Assembly: GCA_965249175.1 (NCBI GenBank) | Contig: OZ252227.1 | Coordinates: 4,340,001 to 4,404,000, forward strand | Source of the DNA: CAZYFH01 sp965249175 | Lineage (GTDB): Bacteria; Acidobacteriota; Vicinamibacteria; Vicinamibacterales; UBA8438 | Reading direction: 5' to 3' | Length of the DNA: 64,000 bases | In this document: one piece after another, positions 8,959 through 18,755 of the stretch | Layout: each line of letters begins with the position of its first letter | How positions within the stretch are numbered: the stretch's first letter is position 1 | The notes under the pieces: generated by a model | Database searches by the model: none | Told to the model about the DNA's origin: nothing | What the model saw: the letters and a program-made list of their open reading frames with translations, nothing else | Translations under genes and position numbers: made by a program

Positions 8959-11748
8959 ATGGTCCAGGGCGCCTCCCTCCCACGACCAGTACTACTAGCA
9001 CTGGCGGTGCTGTTTGCCACGGCCACCAGCGTCTACAGCGCTATCTGGATGTACGCCGTTCGTTGGGAACCGCAGGTATTGCTCGGCATCACCTATGAGT
9101 ACTCACCGCTGACCCGCTCCTACCGCATTACCGGCGTGAGTGAGGGCAGCGCGGCTGAGCAGGCTGGCCTGGCGGTGGACGATCAGATCCTTGCGTTCAA
9201 CGGCGGGACGCTCGAGACGCACAATCCGTTCTTCGATGTGGTGAGGCGCGGAGCACCCGGGGACGTCGTCCGCTTGACGGTCGAGCGACCGGGCGAACCG
9301 GTTGCGTTGACCCTCGACGCGACCCTGGGCTCCGCGTTGCCACGGGACGCACGGCCGCCGGTCCGGACCATCCTGGATCAGGTCACGGGTTCCTTTCCGA
9401 TCTTGTTCGTGATCGTGGGCTTCGGAGTCCTGTTCCTGCGTCTCGACGACCGCAACGCGTGGCTGCTGGCGTTGCTGTTCGGCAGCTTCGTTGCCAGTGC
9501 GCCGCTGCTGCCGTACGAAGCAGGAATGCCACCGGCGCTGCGCGGGTTTGGGGTGGCCTACAAGGTGACGTTCTTGGGGTTGATGGGACCGCTCTTCTAC
9601 TACTTCTTTGCCGTATTCCCGACCTCCTCCCCGATCGACCGCCGCCTGCCGTGGTTGAAACACCTATTGCTGGGTCTGGGCGGCACCGTGTCGGTACCGC
9701 TCGCTCTGTGGGTCCTGCTCGCCGGCAGTTTCCGGCCCCTGCTCGACCTGGGCGAACGAGTCATCGAGTCTGGCTTTGGCTTTCTGTTCAGCGGGTTCAT
9801 CTTCGGTACGCTCGGGCTCGGCTTCGTGTCGCTGCTGTGGAACGCGCTCCGCGCGACGAGCGCCGACGTGCGCCGGAAGACGCGCGTCATCGTTTTCGGG
9901 ACGGTTGTCGGTGTGAGCCCGGCCACGGTGCTGCAAGCAGCGGGCATCTACCTCAATCGAGCGCCTTTCGACGAGTTCCCGTACTGGATCGTGACACCGT
10001 GCATCCTCGCCGTTTTCTTGGTCCCGCTCTCCGTGGCCTACGCGGTCGTGCGGCACCGCGTGTTGGGCATCCCGCAGCTCCTGCGGCTGGCGTTGCAGTA
10101 CGCCTTGGCCCGCAAGCTGCTGCTGTCGTTGGTGCCGCTGCTCGGCGGCTGGCTGACGCTGGATCTCTTGCTCCATGCCGACCAGCCGCTGATCGACGTC
10201 CTGCGGGCGCGCGGCTGGGCGTACGGGGTGCTGGGCGGGCTGGCACTGCTGGCGCACACGCAACGGCAGCGCTGGCTCGGCACGTTAGATCGGACGTTCT
10301 TCCGCGAGCGCTACGATGCCCAGCGCCTCCTAGGCGAGGTGGTCAAGGAGGTCGGCGAGGCGACCAGCTTCGAGCAGGTGGCGCCCCGGGCGGTTGCCCG
10401 GATCGAGGCCGCGCTGCATGCCGAGTTCGTGGCGGTCTCGATGCTCAGCTCGAACGAGACCAGCTTCCGCAGCGTCGCGTCCGCGCCGGCCGGCCGGGCG
10501 CCGCTGGGGCTGGCGGTCGACAGCAAGGTGGTGGCGCTGCTGCAGGTACTGGGCAAGCCGCTCGAGGTGTCGCTATCGGGAACCAGTTGGCTAAAGCAGC
10601 AGTTGCCGCATGAGGAGACCGACTACCTCAGGCAAGCGCGGATCGACCTACTGGTGCCGATCGCCGCGGGGCCCGGCCGGACCCAGGCGTTGCTCGCGCT
10701 CGGACCGAAGCGATCCGAGGAGCCCTACACCGGTGAGGACCAGGACCTCCTGGTGTCGATCGCCGCGAGTCTCGCGCTGTTGCTCGACCGTCCGATGGCG
10801 GCGCCAGCGCCGCAAACAGATGCCTTCGAGGAGTGTCCGCAGTGCGGCGCCTGCTACGACGCCGATGTGTCCCAGTGCGCGGAGGACGGGGCCCGGCTGA
10901 GCCAGGTCCATGTGCCACGCGTGCTCTCAGATCGCTATCGGCTCGACCGGCGGCTCGGACGGGGCGGGATGGGGACGGTGTATGTCGCGACCGACGCGGC
11001 GCTCGAGCGCCGGGTGGCCGCGAAAGTGATCCGGGACGACCTAGTCGGCAGCGTCGATGCGGCGGACCGGTTCCGGCGGGAAGCGCGCGCCACCGCCGCC
11101 TTTTCGCACCCGAACGTCGTCACCGTGCACGATTTTGGGGTCGATCGGCACACCCGCGCCTTCCTCGTGATGGAGCTGCTCGAAGGCACGAACCTGCGAG
11201 ACGAGCTGACGCGGCAGACGCGGCTGCCGGTGGACCGGTCGCTGCGGATCCTGCGTTCGGTCTGCTCGGCGGTAGAGGCAGCTCATGCCCGTGACCTGGT
11301 GCACCGCGACCTCAAGCCGGAGAACATCTTCTTGACCCGCGCACCGACGGGTGAGTTGACCAAGGTGCTTGACTTCGGGATCGCGAAGTTCGTGTCGGCA
11401 ACGTCGGAGTCCGATGCGGCGACCGCCGAAGGGACGGTGCTCGGCACGGTGCGGTATATGTCGCCCGAACAGTTACGGGGCGGGACGGTGGAGCCGGCCT
11501 GGGACCTCTGGGCGCTGACCGCGGTGGCCTACGAGATGTTGGCCGGGGCGCACCCGTTCGCCGGCGCCACCATCGACGAGACGCACCAGGCGATCCTGGG
11601 TGCCCGCTGTCCGCCGGTTGCGACCCATCTGCCAGACGCCCCGCCAGGCGCACAGGCGTTCTTCGCACGCGCCTTCGCCTCCGACCTGTCCGAGCGCCCG
11701 CCGTCCGCGCACGCACTCCTCGAGGACCTCGAAAGAGCCTTGGCGTAG
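8959..11748 (+). CDS. PDZ - multi-TM - GAF - zinc ribbon - Ser/Thr kinase
   Basis: The 929-aa product is counted from ATG 8959 (MVQGASLPRPVLL); an in-frame ATG at 8848 would add 37 improbable residues. Domains in order are an N-terminal membrane helix, a PDZ domain (~40-115; GSAAEQAGLAVDDQILAFNG), about seven membrane helices (~130-440) and a GAF-like domain (~450-610). A zinc-ribbon motif (CPQCGACYDADVSQC, ~625-640) precedes the cytoplasmic kinase (~657-925) with GRGGMGTVY, HRDLKPEN, DFG and YMSPEQ. All catalytic residues are present and the frame is undamaged. It probably senses an envelope or small-molecule signal; the substrate is unknown. Confidence 0.85.
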   Translation: MVQGASLPRPVLLALAVLFATATSVYSAIWMYAVRWEPQVLLGITYEYSPLTRSYRITGVSEGSAAEQAGLAVDDQILAFNGGTLETHNPFFDVVRRGAPGDVVRLTVERPGEPVALTLDATLGSALPRDARPPVRTILDQVTGSFPILFVIVGFGVLFLRLDDRNAWLLALLFGSFVASAPLLPYEAGMPPALRGFGVAYKVTFLGLMGPLFYYFFAVFPTSSPIDRRLPWLKHLLLGLGGTVSVPLALWVLLAGSFRPLLDLGERVIESGFGFLFSGFIFGTLGLGFVSLLWNALRATSADVRRKTRVIVFGTVVGVSPATVLQAAGIYLNRAPFDEFPYWIVTPCILAVFLVPLSVAYAVVRHRVLGIPQLLRLALQYALARKLLLSLVPLLGGWLTLDLLLHADQPLIDVLRARGWAYGVLGGLALLAHTQRQRWLGTLDRTFFRERYDAQRLLGEVVKEVGEATSFEQVAPRAVARIEAALHAEFVAVSMLSSNETSFRSVASAPAGRAPLGLAVDSKVVALLQVLGKPLEVSLSGTSWLKQQLPHEETDYLRQARIDLLVPIAAGPGRTQALLALGPKRSEEPYTGEDQDLLVSIAASLALLLDRPMAAPAPQTDAFEECPQCGACYDADVSQCAEDGARLSQVHVPRVLSDRYRLDRRLGRGGMGTVYVATDAALERRVAAKVIRDDLVGSVDAADRFRREARATAAFSHPNVVTVHDFGVDRHTRAFLVMELLEGTNLRDELTRQTRLPVDRSLRILRSVCSAVEAAHARDLVHRDLKPENIFLTRAPTGELTKVLDFGIAKFVSATSESDAATAEGTVLGTVRYMSPEQLRGGTVEPAWDLWALTAVAYEMLAGAHPFAGATIDETHQAILGARCPPVATHLPDAPPGAQAFFARAFASDLSERPPSAHALLEDLERALA

Positions 11749-11751
11749 AAC

Positions 11752-11932
11752 TACCCCGATGGAACCGCGGCTTGGCCGTGTCGTCGCGGGTCAGGTCCGG
11801 CGGCAGGAGCTTGATGGCGACCTGGCGCTTGAGCCGGGGATCCTCGGCGAGGTAGACGACGCCCATGCCGCCCTGGCCGAGTTGGGAGCGGATCTCGTAC
11901 GGGCCGAGTGTCGAGCCTGCGGCAAGGGACAT
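11752..11932 (-). pseudogene. 5' fragment of a Ser/Thr kinase gene
   Basis: About 58 codons on the minus strand encode MSLAAGSTLGPYEI, G-loop LGQGGMGVVY, the VAIK lysine and PPDLTRDDTAK, then kinase similarity stops next to the stop codon of the plus-strand kinase gene (11748). It is a bare kinase start without catalytic loop, wedged between two intact kinase genes. Confidence 0.75.
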
Positions 11933-11976
11933 GGGAGGGGGCCATGATACCGCCCGCCGCAGGCGGGGTCCGTGTC

Positions 11977-11982
11977 TATAAT
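11977..11982 (+). promoter_or_regulatory. TATAAT box upstream of kinase-ATPase gene
   Basis: A perfect TATAAT lies 22 bases before the GTG at 12004. No good TTGACA is seen at the expected spacing. If used, the transcript leader would be only about 15 bases. Confidence 0.4.
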
Positions 11983-12003
11983 CGCGCTCACCCCTACAGA
12001 GCC

Positions 12004-15000
12004 GTGAGCAGCCCCGCCGCCCGCTATCGCGTCCTTGAGAGCCTCGGCAAAGGCGGCATGGGCGAGGTCTTCCTCGCCGACGACACCCAGCTTGAGCGCA
12101 AGGTCGCTCTCAAGTTCCTGCCTGAAGAGCTCGAAGAAGACCCCGTCGCCCGGCAGCGGTTCGAGCGCGAAGCGAAGTCAGCGGCTGCGCTGGACCATCC
12201 CTACATCTGCAAGATCCACGAGATCGCGGAGGTCGACGGGAAGACGTGCATCGTCATGGAGCATGTCGCGGGCCAGACGCTAGACCAGGTGTTGGCCGAG
12301 GGTGCGCTGGAGCCCAGCCGCGCGTTGGAGATCGCGGCGGAAGTCGTCGAGGCGCTCGAGCAAGCGCACGCGCGTCGCGTCCTGCACCGCGACCTGAAGC
12401 CGTCCAATCTCATGCTTACGCCCGAGGGACATGTGAAGGTCATGGACTTCGGGTTGGCGAAACGCCTGCGCGAGCCGGGAGCCACTGAGAGCCAGGTAGC
12501 GACCCACGACACGCTCACCGGCATGGGCGCGTTCATCGGGACGCCGGCGTACATGGCCCCCGAACAGATCCGAGGTGGCGAGGCGGATACGCGGTCGGAC
12601 GTCTTCTCCTTTGGCATCGTGTTGTACGAGCTGCTCGAAGGAACGCATCCCTTTAGGAAGGACACGACGAGCGACACGCTCGCCGCCATCCTTCGCGACC
12701 CGCCGTCACCGACCTCCAAGGCTGACCCGACGACCTACGTCATCTTCGAAAAGCTCCTCGCCAAACAGGCCGACGATCGGTACGAGAGCTTCGCCGTAGT
12801 TCACGCCGAAATCCGTCGCCTGAGGGGCAGCAATGCGGGATCCTCTCTTGCCCCTGTCACAGGAACTGCTGCGTTACCGAGCACCGGTCGCCGAACGCCG
12901 TACGTCGGTCGGGAGACCGAGCAAGCCGAGTTGAACCACCTGGTCGACCAGGCGATCCGTGGCCGGGGCGGCCTGATGCTCATCGGCGGTGAGCCCGGCG
13001 TCGGGAAGACGAGGCTGGTCGAACAAATACTCGCGCACGCCCACGACCAGCGCTGTCTGACGCTGACAGGACGCTGCTATGAGAGCGATGGTACGGCGCC
13101 GTTCATGCCGTTCGTCGAGATCGTCGAGGAGTGCATGGGCTCGATACCAGCCAAGAGCCTTCGCGAGTCGCTGAGCGATGCGGCTCCCGAGATCGCCCGC
13201 CTGGTACCGAGCCTACGTCGGCACTTCCCTGACATTCCGGCGTCTCTCGGACTCCCGCCGGAGCAGCAGCGCCATTACCTCTTCAAGAACTACGCGGCGT
13301 TCATCGCGCGCGCCAGCCGCACGCACCCGCTTGTCATCCTCCTCGACGACCTCCAATGGGCCGACGATGCGACCGCGCAGCTCTTGCAGCATCTGGCGCT
13401 TGAGTTTGCACAGGCACCGATCCTCGTATTCGGCACGTATCGCGATGTGGAGCTCAGTACCGAGCAGCCCTTCGCGAAGGCGCTGGAGACCCTGAGCCGC
13501 AAGCGTCTGGCACAGACCCTCACTGTGGCCCCGCTGCCGCCGGATAGCGTGCGGTTGATGCTGTCCGAGCTTGGCGGTCCGTCTCCACCCAACGCGCTGG
13601 TCCAGAGCATTCACCGCGAGACCGAAGGCAATCCCTTCTTCGTTGAGGAGGTCTTTCAACATCTGAAGGACGAGGGGGCGCTCTACGACCACGAAGGCCG
13701 GTGGCGGTCCGATCGCGAAGCGGACGAACTGGGCATGCCAGAGGGGGTGCGCGCGGTCATCGCTCGGCGATTAGGACGGGTTAGTGAGGACAGCCAGCGG
13801 GTGCTCACGGTGGCAGCGATCGTCGGGCGCGGGTTCAGCCTCGAGTTGCTGGAGGCGATCGGCGACGTGACGGGGGAAGCGCTGCTGACCGCCCTCGAAG
13901 AGGCGGAAGCGCACTTTCTGATCGTGTCGACCTCGAACAGAGAGGCCCAATGGGAGTTCTCGCATGCCTTGATCCGACAAACGCTAGCCGACGGACTGTC
14001 GGTCCCTCGCCGGCAGCGGATCCACGTGCGCGTCGCCGAGGCGATCGAGCACATCGCTGGCGATGCGGTTGATGCTCACGCCTCGGACCTAGCCCACCAC
14101 TACTACCAAGCAGGCGCCATCGCCGATACCGCGAAGACCGTGCGCTACCTGATGGCGGCAGGCGAACGAGGTCTTCGCTCGGGGGCACTCACCGAGGCGC
14201 TGCGCGGCTTCGACCAGGCGTTGTCACTCCTTCCGGCCGAGGACCGCCCTGGGCGCGCCACTGTGATCTGGAAGCGTGGGGTCGCCCGGCGCAACCTGGG
14301 GCGGTGGGAGGATGCGCTCGACGACTGGAAGACCGTCCTGTCGATCCGTGAGGAATTTGGCGACCGCCTCACCGTGGCAAGGGCGTGTACAAGTCTCGCG
14401 GCTCTCCTGGGATGGATGGCGCGTGGCCCCGAAGCGCTGGACTTCGCCCAGCGCGGTCTCAAGGCTGTGGGTCCCCAAGTCAGCATCGACCGATGCCGTC
14501 TTCTCGCAGCGGGTGCGACGGCCGTTGGCGTCTCAGCGGAGCGCGCCGATGCACTCGTGACCGCGGATGCGATGCACGCTGAATCCATCGCCATGGCCAC
14601 GGCGCTCGGAGATGCACCGACACGCGGGGTAACGCTCATGGTGCGGGGGTATACACACTTTCACAGCATGCGATCGACAGAGCAGCTCGCGGCGGCGGCG
14701 GAGGCGGTCGAGGTGCTACGAGCGGCCGGCGAGCAATGGGTGTTGGCTGACGCGCTCGCGCAAGTTGAGACGGCGTCGGTGCGCCTCGGGCATCTCGGCG
14801 AGATGGGCCAAGACAGGAGCGAGGCAGAACGCCTTGCCCAGCGCCTCGGGCACAGGGGCGCCGAAATGTACTCCGTGCTGGCCCACGGGCAGCGCGACTG
14901 GCTGGTCGACGCGGATCTGGACCAGTTCGAGGCGTGGGTGCGGCGGGTCATCGAGGTGTCCGACACATCGGGCATGCCGTGGGGCGCGGGATACCGGGGA

Positions 15001-15633
15001 TGGCTGGCCATGACGAGCGTTTGGCGAGGCCAGTGGCAGGAGGCGCGAACTCGAGCCGAGGACGCGGTCGATCAAGAATCGTCGTGTTTCTGGGTGGGAC
15101 TTAACTGGTCCCTCCTCTTCCTGTGCGAATGCCTCTTAGGCCACAAGACGACTGTGCTTGCCCTCCTGGAGGATGGGCGACGCAGGCTCCCGAGCGCCGG
15201 GCAGCCGAACACGACGGGGGCCTGGACGATGCTGCTCGGTGTCATCGAGGGGCTCGCGACGGTTGGCGAACGAGAGGCCGCTGGCGAGCTCTACCCCTTG
15301 GCGATCGAGGCCATCGACACAGGGACAGTGGTCAGTGCCGATACCCGACATCTCCTGCAAACGGTCGCCGGCATCTCCGCGGCAGCCGCTGGCAATTGGG
15401 AGCAGGCCGAGGCCCACTACCAAACAGCCCTCCGTCAAGCCCACGAGATCCCGTTCCGCAGTGAACAACCTGAGGTCCGGCGCTGGTACGCGCAGATGCT
15501 CCTCGACCGCAACCAGGCGGGCGACCGCGACAAGGCCCTGACGCTCCTCGGCGAGGCGATCGGGCAGTATCGGACGATCGGGATGCCGAAGCATCTGGCG
15601 ATGGCGGAAGGGATGCTCGGGCGAGCGCGCTAG
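12004..15633 (+). CDS. Ser/Thr kinase - AAA ATPase - TPR regulator
   Basis: The 1209-aa product is counted from GTG 12004 (VSSPAARYRVLESLGKGG). The kinase domain (~5-270) has GKGGMGEVF, VALK, HRDLKPSN, DFG and AYMAPEQ. A predicted-ATPase/AfsR-like NTPase follows with Walker A GGEPGVGKTRL (~327) and Walker B VILLDDLQWADD (~442). The C-terminal ~480 residues are helical TPR-like repeats. This architecture belongs to the PknK/adenylate-cyclase-like ATPase group and probably acts as a cytosolic signal integrator. The gene is intact. Its stop lies 15 bases from the phage-type RHH gene on the other strand, so it forms a block boundary. Confidence 0.85.
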   Translation: MSSPAARYRVLESLGKGGMGEVFLADDTQLERKVALKFLPEELEEDPVARQRFEREAKSAAALDHPYICKIHEIAEVDGKTCIVMEHVAGQTLDQVLAEGALEPSRALEIAAEVVEALEQAHARRVLHRDLKPSNLMLTPEGHVKVMDFGLAKRLREPGATESQVATHDTLTGMGAFIGTPAYMAPEQIRGGEADTRSDVFSFGIVLYELLEGTHPFRKDTTSDTLAAILRDPPSPTSKADPTTYVIFEKLLAKQADDRYESFAVVHAEIRRLRGSNAGSSLAPVTGTAALPSTGRRTPYVGRETEQAELNHLVDQAIRGRGGLMLIGGEPGVGKTRLVEQILAHAHDQRCLTLTGRCYESDGTAPFMPFVEIVEECMGSIPAKSLRESLSDAAPEIARLVPSLRRHFPDIPASLGLPPEQQRHYLFKNYAAFIARASRTHPLVILLDDLQWADDATAQLLQHLALEFAQAPILVFGTYRDVELSTEQPFAKALETLSRKRLAQTLTVAPLPPDSVRLMLSELGGPSPPNALVQSIHRETEGNPFFVEEVFQHLKDEGALYDHEGRWRSDREADELGMPEGVRAVIARRLGRVSEDSQRVLTVAAIVGRGFSLELLEAIGDVTGEALLTALEEAEAHFLIVSTSNREAQWEFSHALIRQTLADGLSVPRRQRIHVRVAEAIEHIAGDAVDAHASDLAHHYYQAGAIADTAKTVRYLMAAGERGLRSGALTEALRGFDQALSLLPAEDRPGRATVIWKRGVARRNLGRWEDALDDWKTVLSIREEFGDRLTVARACTSLAALLGWMARGPEALDFAQRGLKAVGPQVSIDRCRLLAAGATAVGVSAERADALVTADAMHAESIAMATALGDAPTRGVTLMVRGYTHFHSMRSTEQLAAAAEAVEVLRAAGEQWVLADALAQVETASVRLGHLGEMGQDRSEAERLAQRLGHRGAEMYSVLAHGQRDWLVDADLDQFEAWVRRVIEVSDTSGMPWGAGYRGWLAMTSVWRGQWQEARTRAEDAVDQESSCFWVGLNWSLLFLCECLLGHKTTVLALLEDGRRRLPSAGQPNTTGAWTMLLGVIEGLATVGEREAAGELYPLAIEAIDTGTVVSADTRHLLQTVAGISAAAAGNWEQAEAHYQTALRQAHEIPFRSEQPEVRRWYAQMLLDRNQAGDRDKALTLLGEAIGQYRTIGMPKHLAMAEGMLGRAR

Positions 15634-15648
15634 GGGCCGACCTTGGCG

Positions 15649-15855
15649 TCACTCGCGAAATATCTTCTGGTCAGCACGGTCAACGACCCAGTCATTGACG
15701 GCCTCTCGAACGGCCTCGACGAGGCTTAGGTGATTCAGCGTCGCGACTGCCTCCAGCGCTCGTCGCTCCTCAGGAGTCATTCGTATCCGGACCGTCTCCG
15801 ACGCAACGGTCCCCGACACACGACTGGGTCGACCGCGACGATCGTGCAGAGCCAT
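15649..15855 (-). CDS. ribbon-helix-helix protein in phage head operon
   Basis: The 68-aa protein has ETVRIRMTPEERRALEAVA followed by LVEAVREAVNDWV, a ribbon-helix-helix (CopG/Arc-like) fold with the usual beta strand and two helices. It starts 4 bases after the S49 protease stop on the same strand. A capsid gene would be expected at this position. It may regulate the operon or be half of a toxin-antitoxin pair, but no toxin is adjacent. Confidence 0.6.
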   Translation of the reverse strand: MALHDRRGRPSRVSGTVASETVRIRMTPEERRALEAVATLNHLSLVEAVREAVNDWVVDRADQKIFRE

Positions 15856-15859
15856 GCAC

Positions 15860-16873
15860 CTAGGCCGGCGGCCGGCTGGCCACCGACACCGCCAGATCCA
15901 GCCGGTCGCGGTCGGCCGTCGCGAGGTCCTGGTGCTGCGAGGTCGCCTGATCGGCACCGCCAGGCTGCGGCGCCCCGACCTGGACGGCAACACCCATGTC
16001 GTCCTCGGCCCGGCGCGCCCGTCGCGACCGACGGCGGCCAGCCAACCCCTCGACCACCTGGTCGAACGTGGCCACCCGGTCAATCATGCCGAGACGCCGC
16101 GCGTCTTTGGCGCCGAACACCCGCCCCTCGCCGAACGAGGACCGCACCTCGGCAGCACTGACGTCGCGCCCCCGGGCGACCGCGGCCACGAAGTCCCGGT
16201 AGATGTCATCCACGCGGCTCTGCATGAACGCCGTCGCGTCATCGTCGAGTGGCTCCCACGGCGCGCCCTCAATCTTCCGGGCGCCGGCCTTGAACGTCGT
16301 GATCTGGATCCCCTCCTTCTCGAGCCAGCCGGTCCAATCCTCGTGCACGGAGTAGACGCCAATGCTCCCCACGTCCGCGCTCGGGATCGCGACCAGCTCG
16401 GACGCCTGGGACCCGATCCAGTACGCCGCCGAGGCCATCAGCGCGTTCGCCACGGCCGTGATCGGTTTCACCTCGCGCGCCTCGAACACCTCCTGTGCCA
16501 GTTCGGGAACCCCCTCCACGGTGCCGCCCGGAGACGACACGTCGAGGATGATGCTGGCGACCTCCTCGTCGGCCAGCGCCTGCCGCAGGGCCGCGCTGAC
16601 GAACTCGGTCGATGTCGCGCCGCTGGACGCCTGGAAGGCACGGTGCGAGATCACGCCGTAGATCGGGACCACAGCGATCCGCCCGACACTGCGGGTCTCG
16701 GCCCGCCCGGGCTCAGCAGCGCCGATGCGGGCCTGGATCTCCTCCGCGGAGAGCCGCCCGCCGGCGGCGCGAAAGGCCAGCAGGTCCTGAATGAGGGCCA
16801 GCTTCTCGGGCAGGACGGCCCAGGGCTGGGCCAGGGCACGCTGGATCACGTGGTTGTATCGATCACCGGTCAT
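15860..16873 (-). CDS. phage S49-family head maturation protease
   Basis: The start at 16873 (MTGDRYNHVIQ) is chosen for the GAGAGGAG site 6 bases upstream. The 337-aa protein has the S49/protease IV (phage protein C) fold: VVPIYGVISH, ILDVSSPGGTVEGV, the nucleophile region NALMASAAYWIGSQA, VGSIGVYSVHED and the candidate lysine in FKAGARKIEGAPWEPL. It overlaps the portal gene by 11 bases and would cleave scaffold or capsid during head assembly. The Gly/Gln-rich C-terminus could be scaffold-like. No capsid gene follows. Confidence 0.85.
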   Translation of the reverse strand: MTGDRYNHVIQRALAQPWAVLPEKLALIQDLLAFRAAGGRLSAEEIQARIGAAEPGRAETRSVGRIAVVPIYGVISHRAFQASSGATSTEFVSAALRQALADEEVASIILDVSSPGGTVEGVPELAQEVFEAREVKPITAVANALMASAAYWIGSQASELVAIPSADVGSIGVYSVHEDWTGWLEKEGIQITTFKAGARKIEGAPWEPLDDDATAFMQSRVDDIYRDFVAAVARGRDVSAAEVRSSFGEGRVFGAKDARRLGMIDRVATFDQVVEGLAGRRRSRRARRAEDDMGVAVQVGAPQPGGADQATSQHQDLATADRDRLDLAVSVASRPPA

Positions 16874-18513
16874 CGTCGACTCCTCTCTCGGCCACGCCGA
16901 GCACATGGTCATCGCCCAGGGCCAAAGCCGCGAGATCCGACGGGATGGTCCACGGCCAATCTTCGGTCACCGCGATCCCTGTCGGGCTCGCCTCGAGGCG
17001 GGCACCCTGGCGTGCGGCATACGCCTGGGCCACCGCCAGCGGGACGTTCAACGTCTTCGCCACGAACTGCGCGTGGTCGGCGTAGAAGGTCCGCAGCCAC
17101 GTCGACCAGCCCTCCCCGTCCTGCGCGTGCTCCTTCGCCGCCCGCTCGACCGCCTTCAGCTCGCGCCGCACGATCCGCGACCCGGCCTCCAGCGCCAAGA
17201 GCGTCGCGCGCACGCCGAACCGTGTCCGCAGCTGCTCCCTGGCCTCCGCGGGTCGCCGCGCCTGGCGCGGCCGGGCTTCGAGATCCGCTCGATCGTCCGC
17301 GCGCCACATATTCATCGGTTCGAGATACTCGTCGAGTGCCTCCGGCCCAGGGTTGAGATTCTCTTTGCCCCGGACCTCGTTGCGATTCATCCAGCCGGAC
17401 ATGATCGCGAGCTGATAGAACTGGCCGCGCGCCTTCAGGTCGCCGCGCAACAGCGCGTCCATCAGGAACTCGGCGTAGAAATCCTCCTGCTCGTCGTCGG
17501 TGAGCAGGTCCCGCTGGATCGCCTGCTCGATCCGCACGGCCATCGGGCGAAATGCCTGCGTCACCAGGCCCGGCATGAAGACCTCGGAGCTGGCGTGGGT
17601 CGGCTCCTTGCCGGCGTCCGCCAGCACGATCGTGGGTAAGCCCAGCCACCGGGCGGCCTCACGCACCACGTGCTCTCTGGTGGCCAAGAGCTGCGCCTCC
17701 TCAGGCTTCACGCCCAACGAGCTGATCGTGGCGCCGTTGTCGACGATGAGCACGCCGCCCACGTTGTCGAGGCCCGTCAGATAGCGGGTGATCGATCCGT
17801 GCAGATCGCGTTCACTCTCGTCGTCCAGCTCGTCCGGCACCGACACCGACAGGGCCGCCGTCGTCCCGGTCTTGAAGAACCGCGCGGCCATGGTGTCCGC
17901 CGCGACGGCCGCGCCCAGCGACCGCGCCGCCACCGCCGGCAACGACAACCCCGTCACTCATGAAGCCACGGATGTGGAAGATCTCGTCCTCACTCAGCAC
18001 CTCCCGGCGCCCCTCCAGGTCGACCACCGTGTAGGTGATCCGTCCCGAGGGCTGCCTCGCGACACGCACCCGGTCCGGATGGATCGGCCGGACCTCATCG
18101 GCGAAGCCCGTCGGCCCCTCGATGAGACGGCTGATGCTGTTGCCGCGGAGCAGAATGTGGCCGATGGCCATCTCCCAGAACTCGAGCGCGTTGTGCCACC
18201 GGTTCGGCCGCCAGCGAAGCCGACGATGGAGTCGGTGGTCCGTCGCCCGGCGCCTCCCATCCCGGCCGTGGACACTGGTCCGCTCGTAGAGGATGCAGGG
18301 CAGCGACGAGAGGTTGCGGGCCATGAACGTCACGCCCGCCCAGATGGCCGACAGCGACATCGCCAGCTCAGGGGTCACGTGGATCCCGCTGTCGGACAAC
18401 CGCGTCACCCAGCCTTCTGGCGAATACCACCGGCCGTCGTGCGCTGCCCACGTACCACCCGCCTCGGCCCGTCGGCTGGGCGCATACACACTGGCGATGA
18501 GGCCACCGCGCAT
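16863..18513 (-). pseudogene. HK97-type phage portal protein (frameshifted)
   Basis: Two overlapping frames together encode a ~550-aa portal. The 5' part (18513 to ~17955) starts MRGGLIASVYAPSRR and includes VTFMARNLSSLPCILYER and LLRGNSISRLIEG. The 3' part resumes with TGLSLPAVAARSLG and includes FFKTGTTAALSVSVPD and LLATREHVVREAARWLGLP. One nucleotide is gained or lost just after the codons for FMSDG. Portals form the dodecameric DNA channel of the head. As read, the gene cannot make a full-length portal unless the indel is a sequencing error. Confidence 0.8.
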
Positions 18514-18755
18514 CAGCCGCGCCCTCCGCGCCCGTCTGGCCGCGCACGGCGGATGAAGGGCTCCCGCGCCGGCAACGCATACCAGATCAGCACCGCGCCC
18601 GGGATCCCAAGGGCCGCCGGCCGCGAGATCTCCCAGAACGCCAGCACGACGAGGGCCAGGCCACCGACCAGCAGCAGGTCGCCCAGCGAGACGGCCGCGA
18701 GGCCCGTCGCCACCACGGCGCGCACGCCCCGCACCCAGAGCCGTAGTCTCCTCAT
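18513..18755 (-). CDS. small membrane protein between terminase and portal
   Basis: The 80-aa product has two hydrophobic stretches (VVATGLAAVSLGDLLLVGGL; IPGAVLIWYALP) and a basic C-terminus. It overlaps the terminase end by 4 bases and its stop overlaps the portal start, so the three genes are translationally coupled. Function unknown. Confidence 0.6.
   Translation of the reverse strand: MRRLRLWVRGVRAVVATGLAAVSLGDLLLVGGLALVVLAFWEISRPAALGIPGAVLIWYALPAREPFIRRARPDGRGGRG

Noticed and set aside
3152..15633. Kinase block as a phage-defence island
   Set aside because: The kinases have propeller, TPR or PDZ/GAF architectures typical of acidobacterial signalling; no defence effector or nuclease is linked.
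15649..15855. Type II toxin-antitoxin system
   Set aside because: Only the RHH half is present; no toxin-like gene is adjacent on either side.
15854..17356. 500-aa open frame on the plus strand
   Set aside because: Antisense to the S49 protease and portal genes, no motifs or ribosome site.
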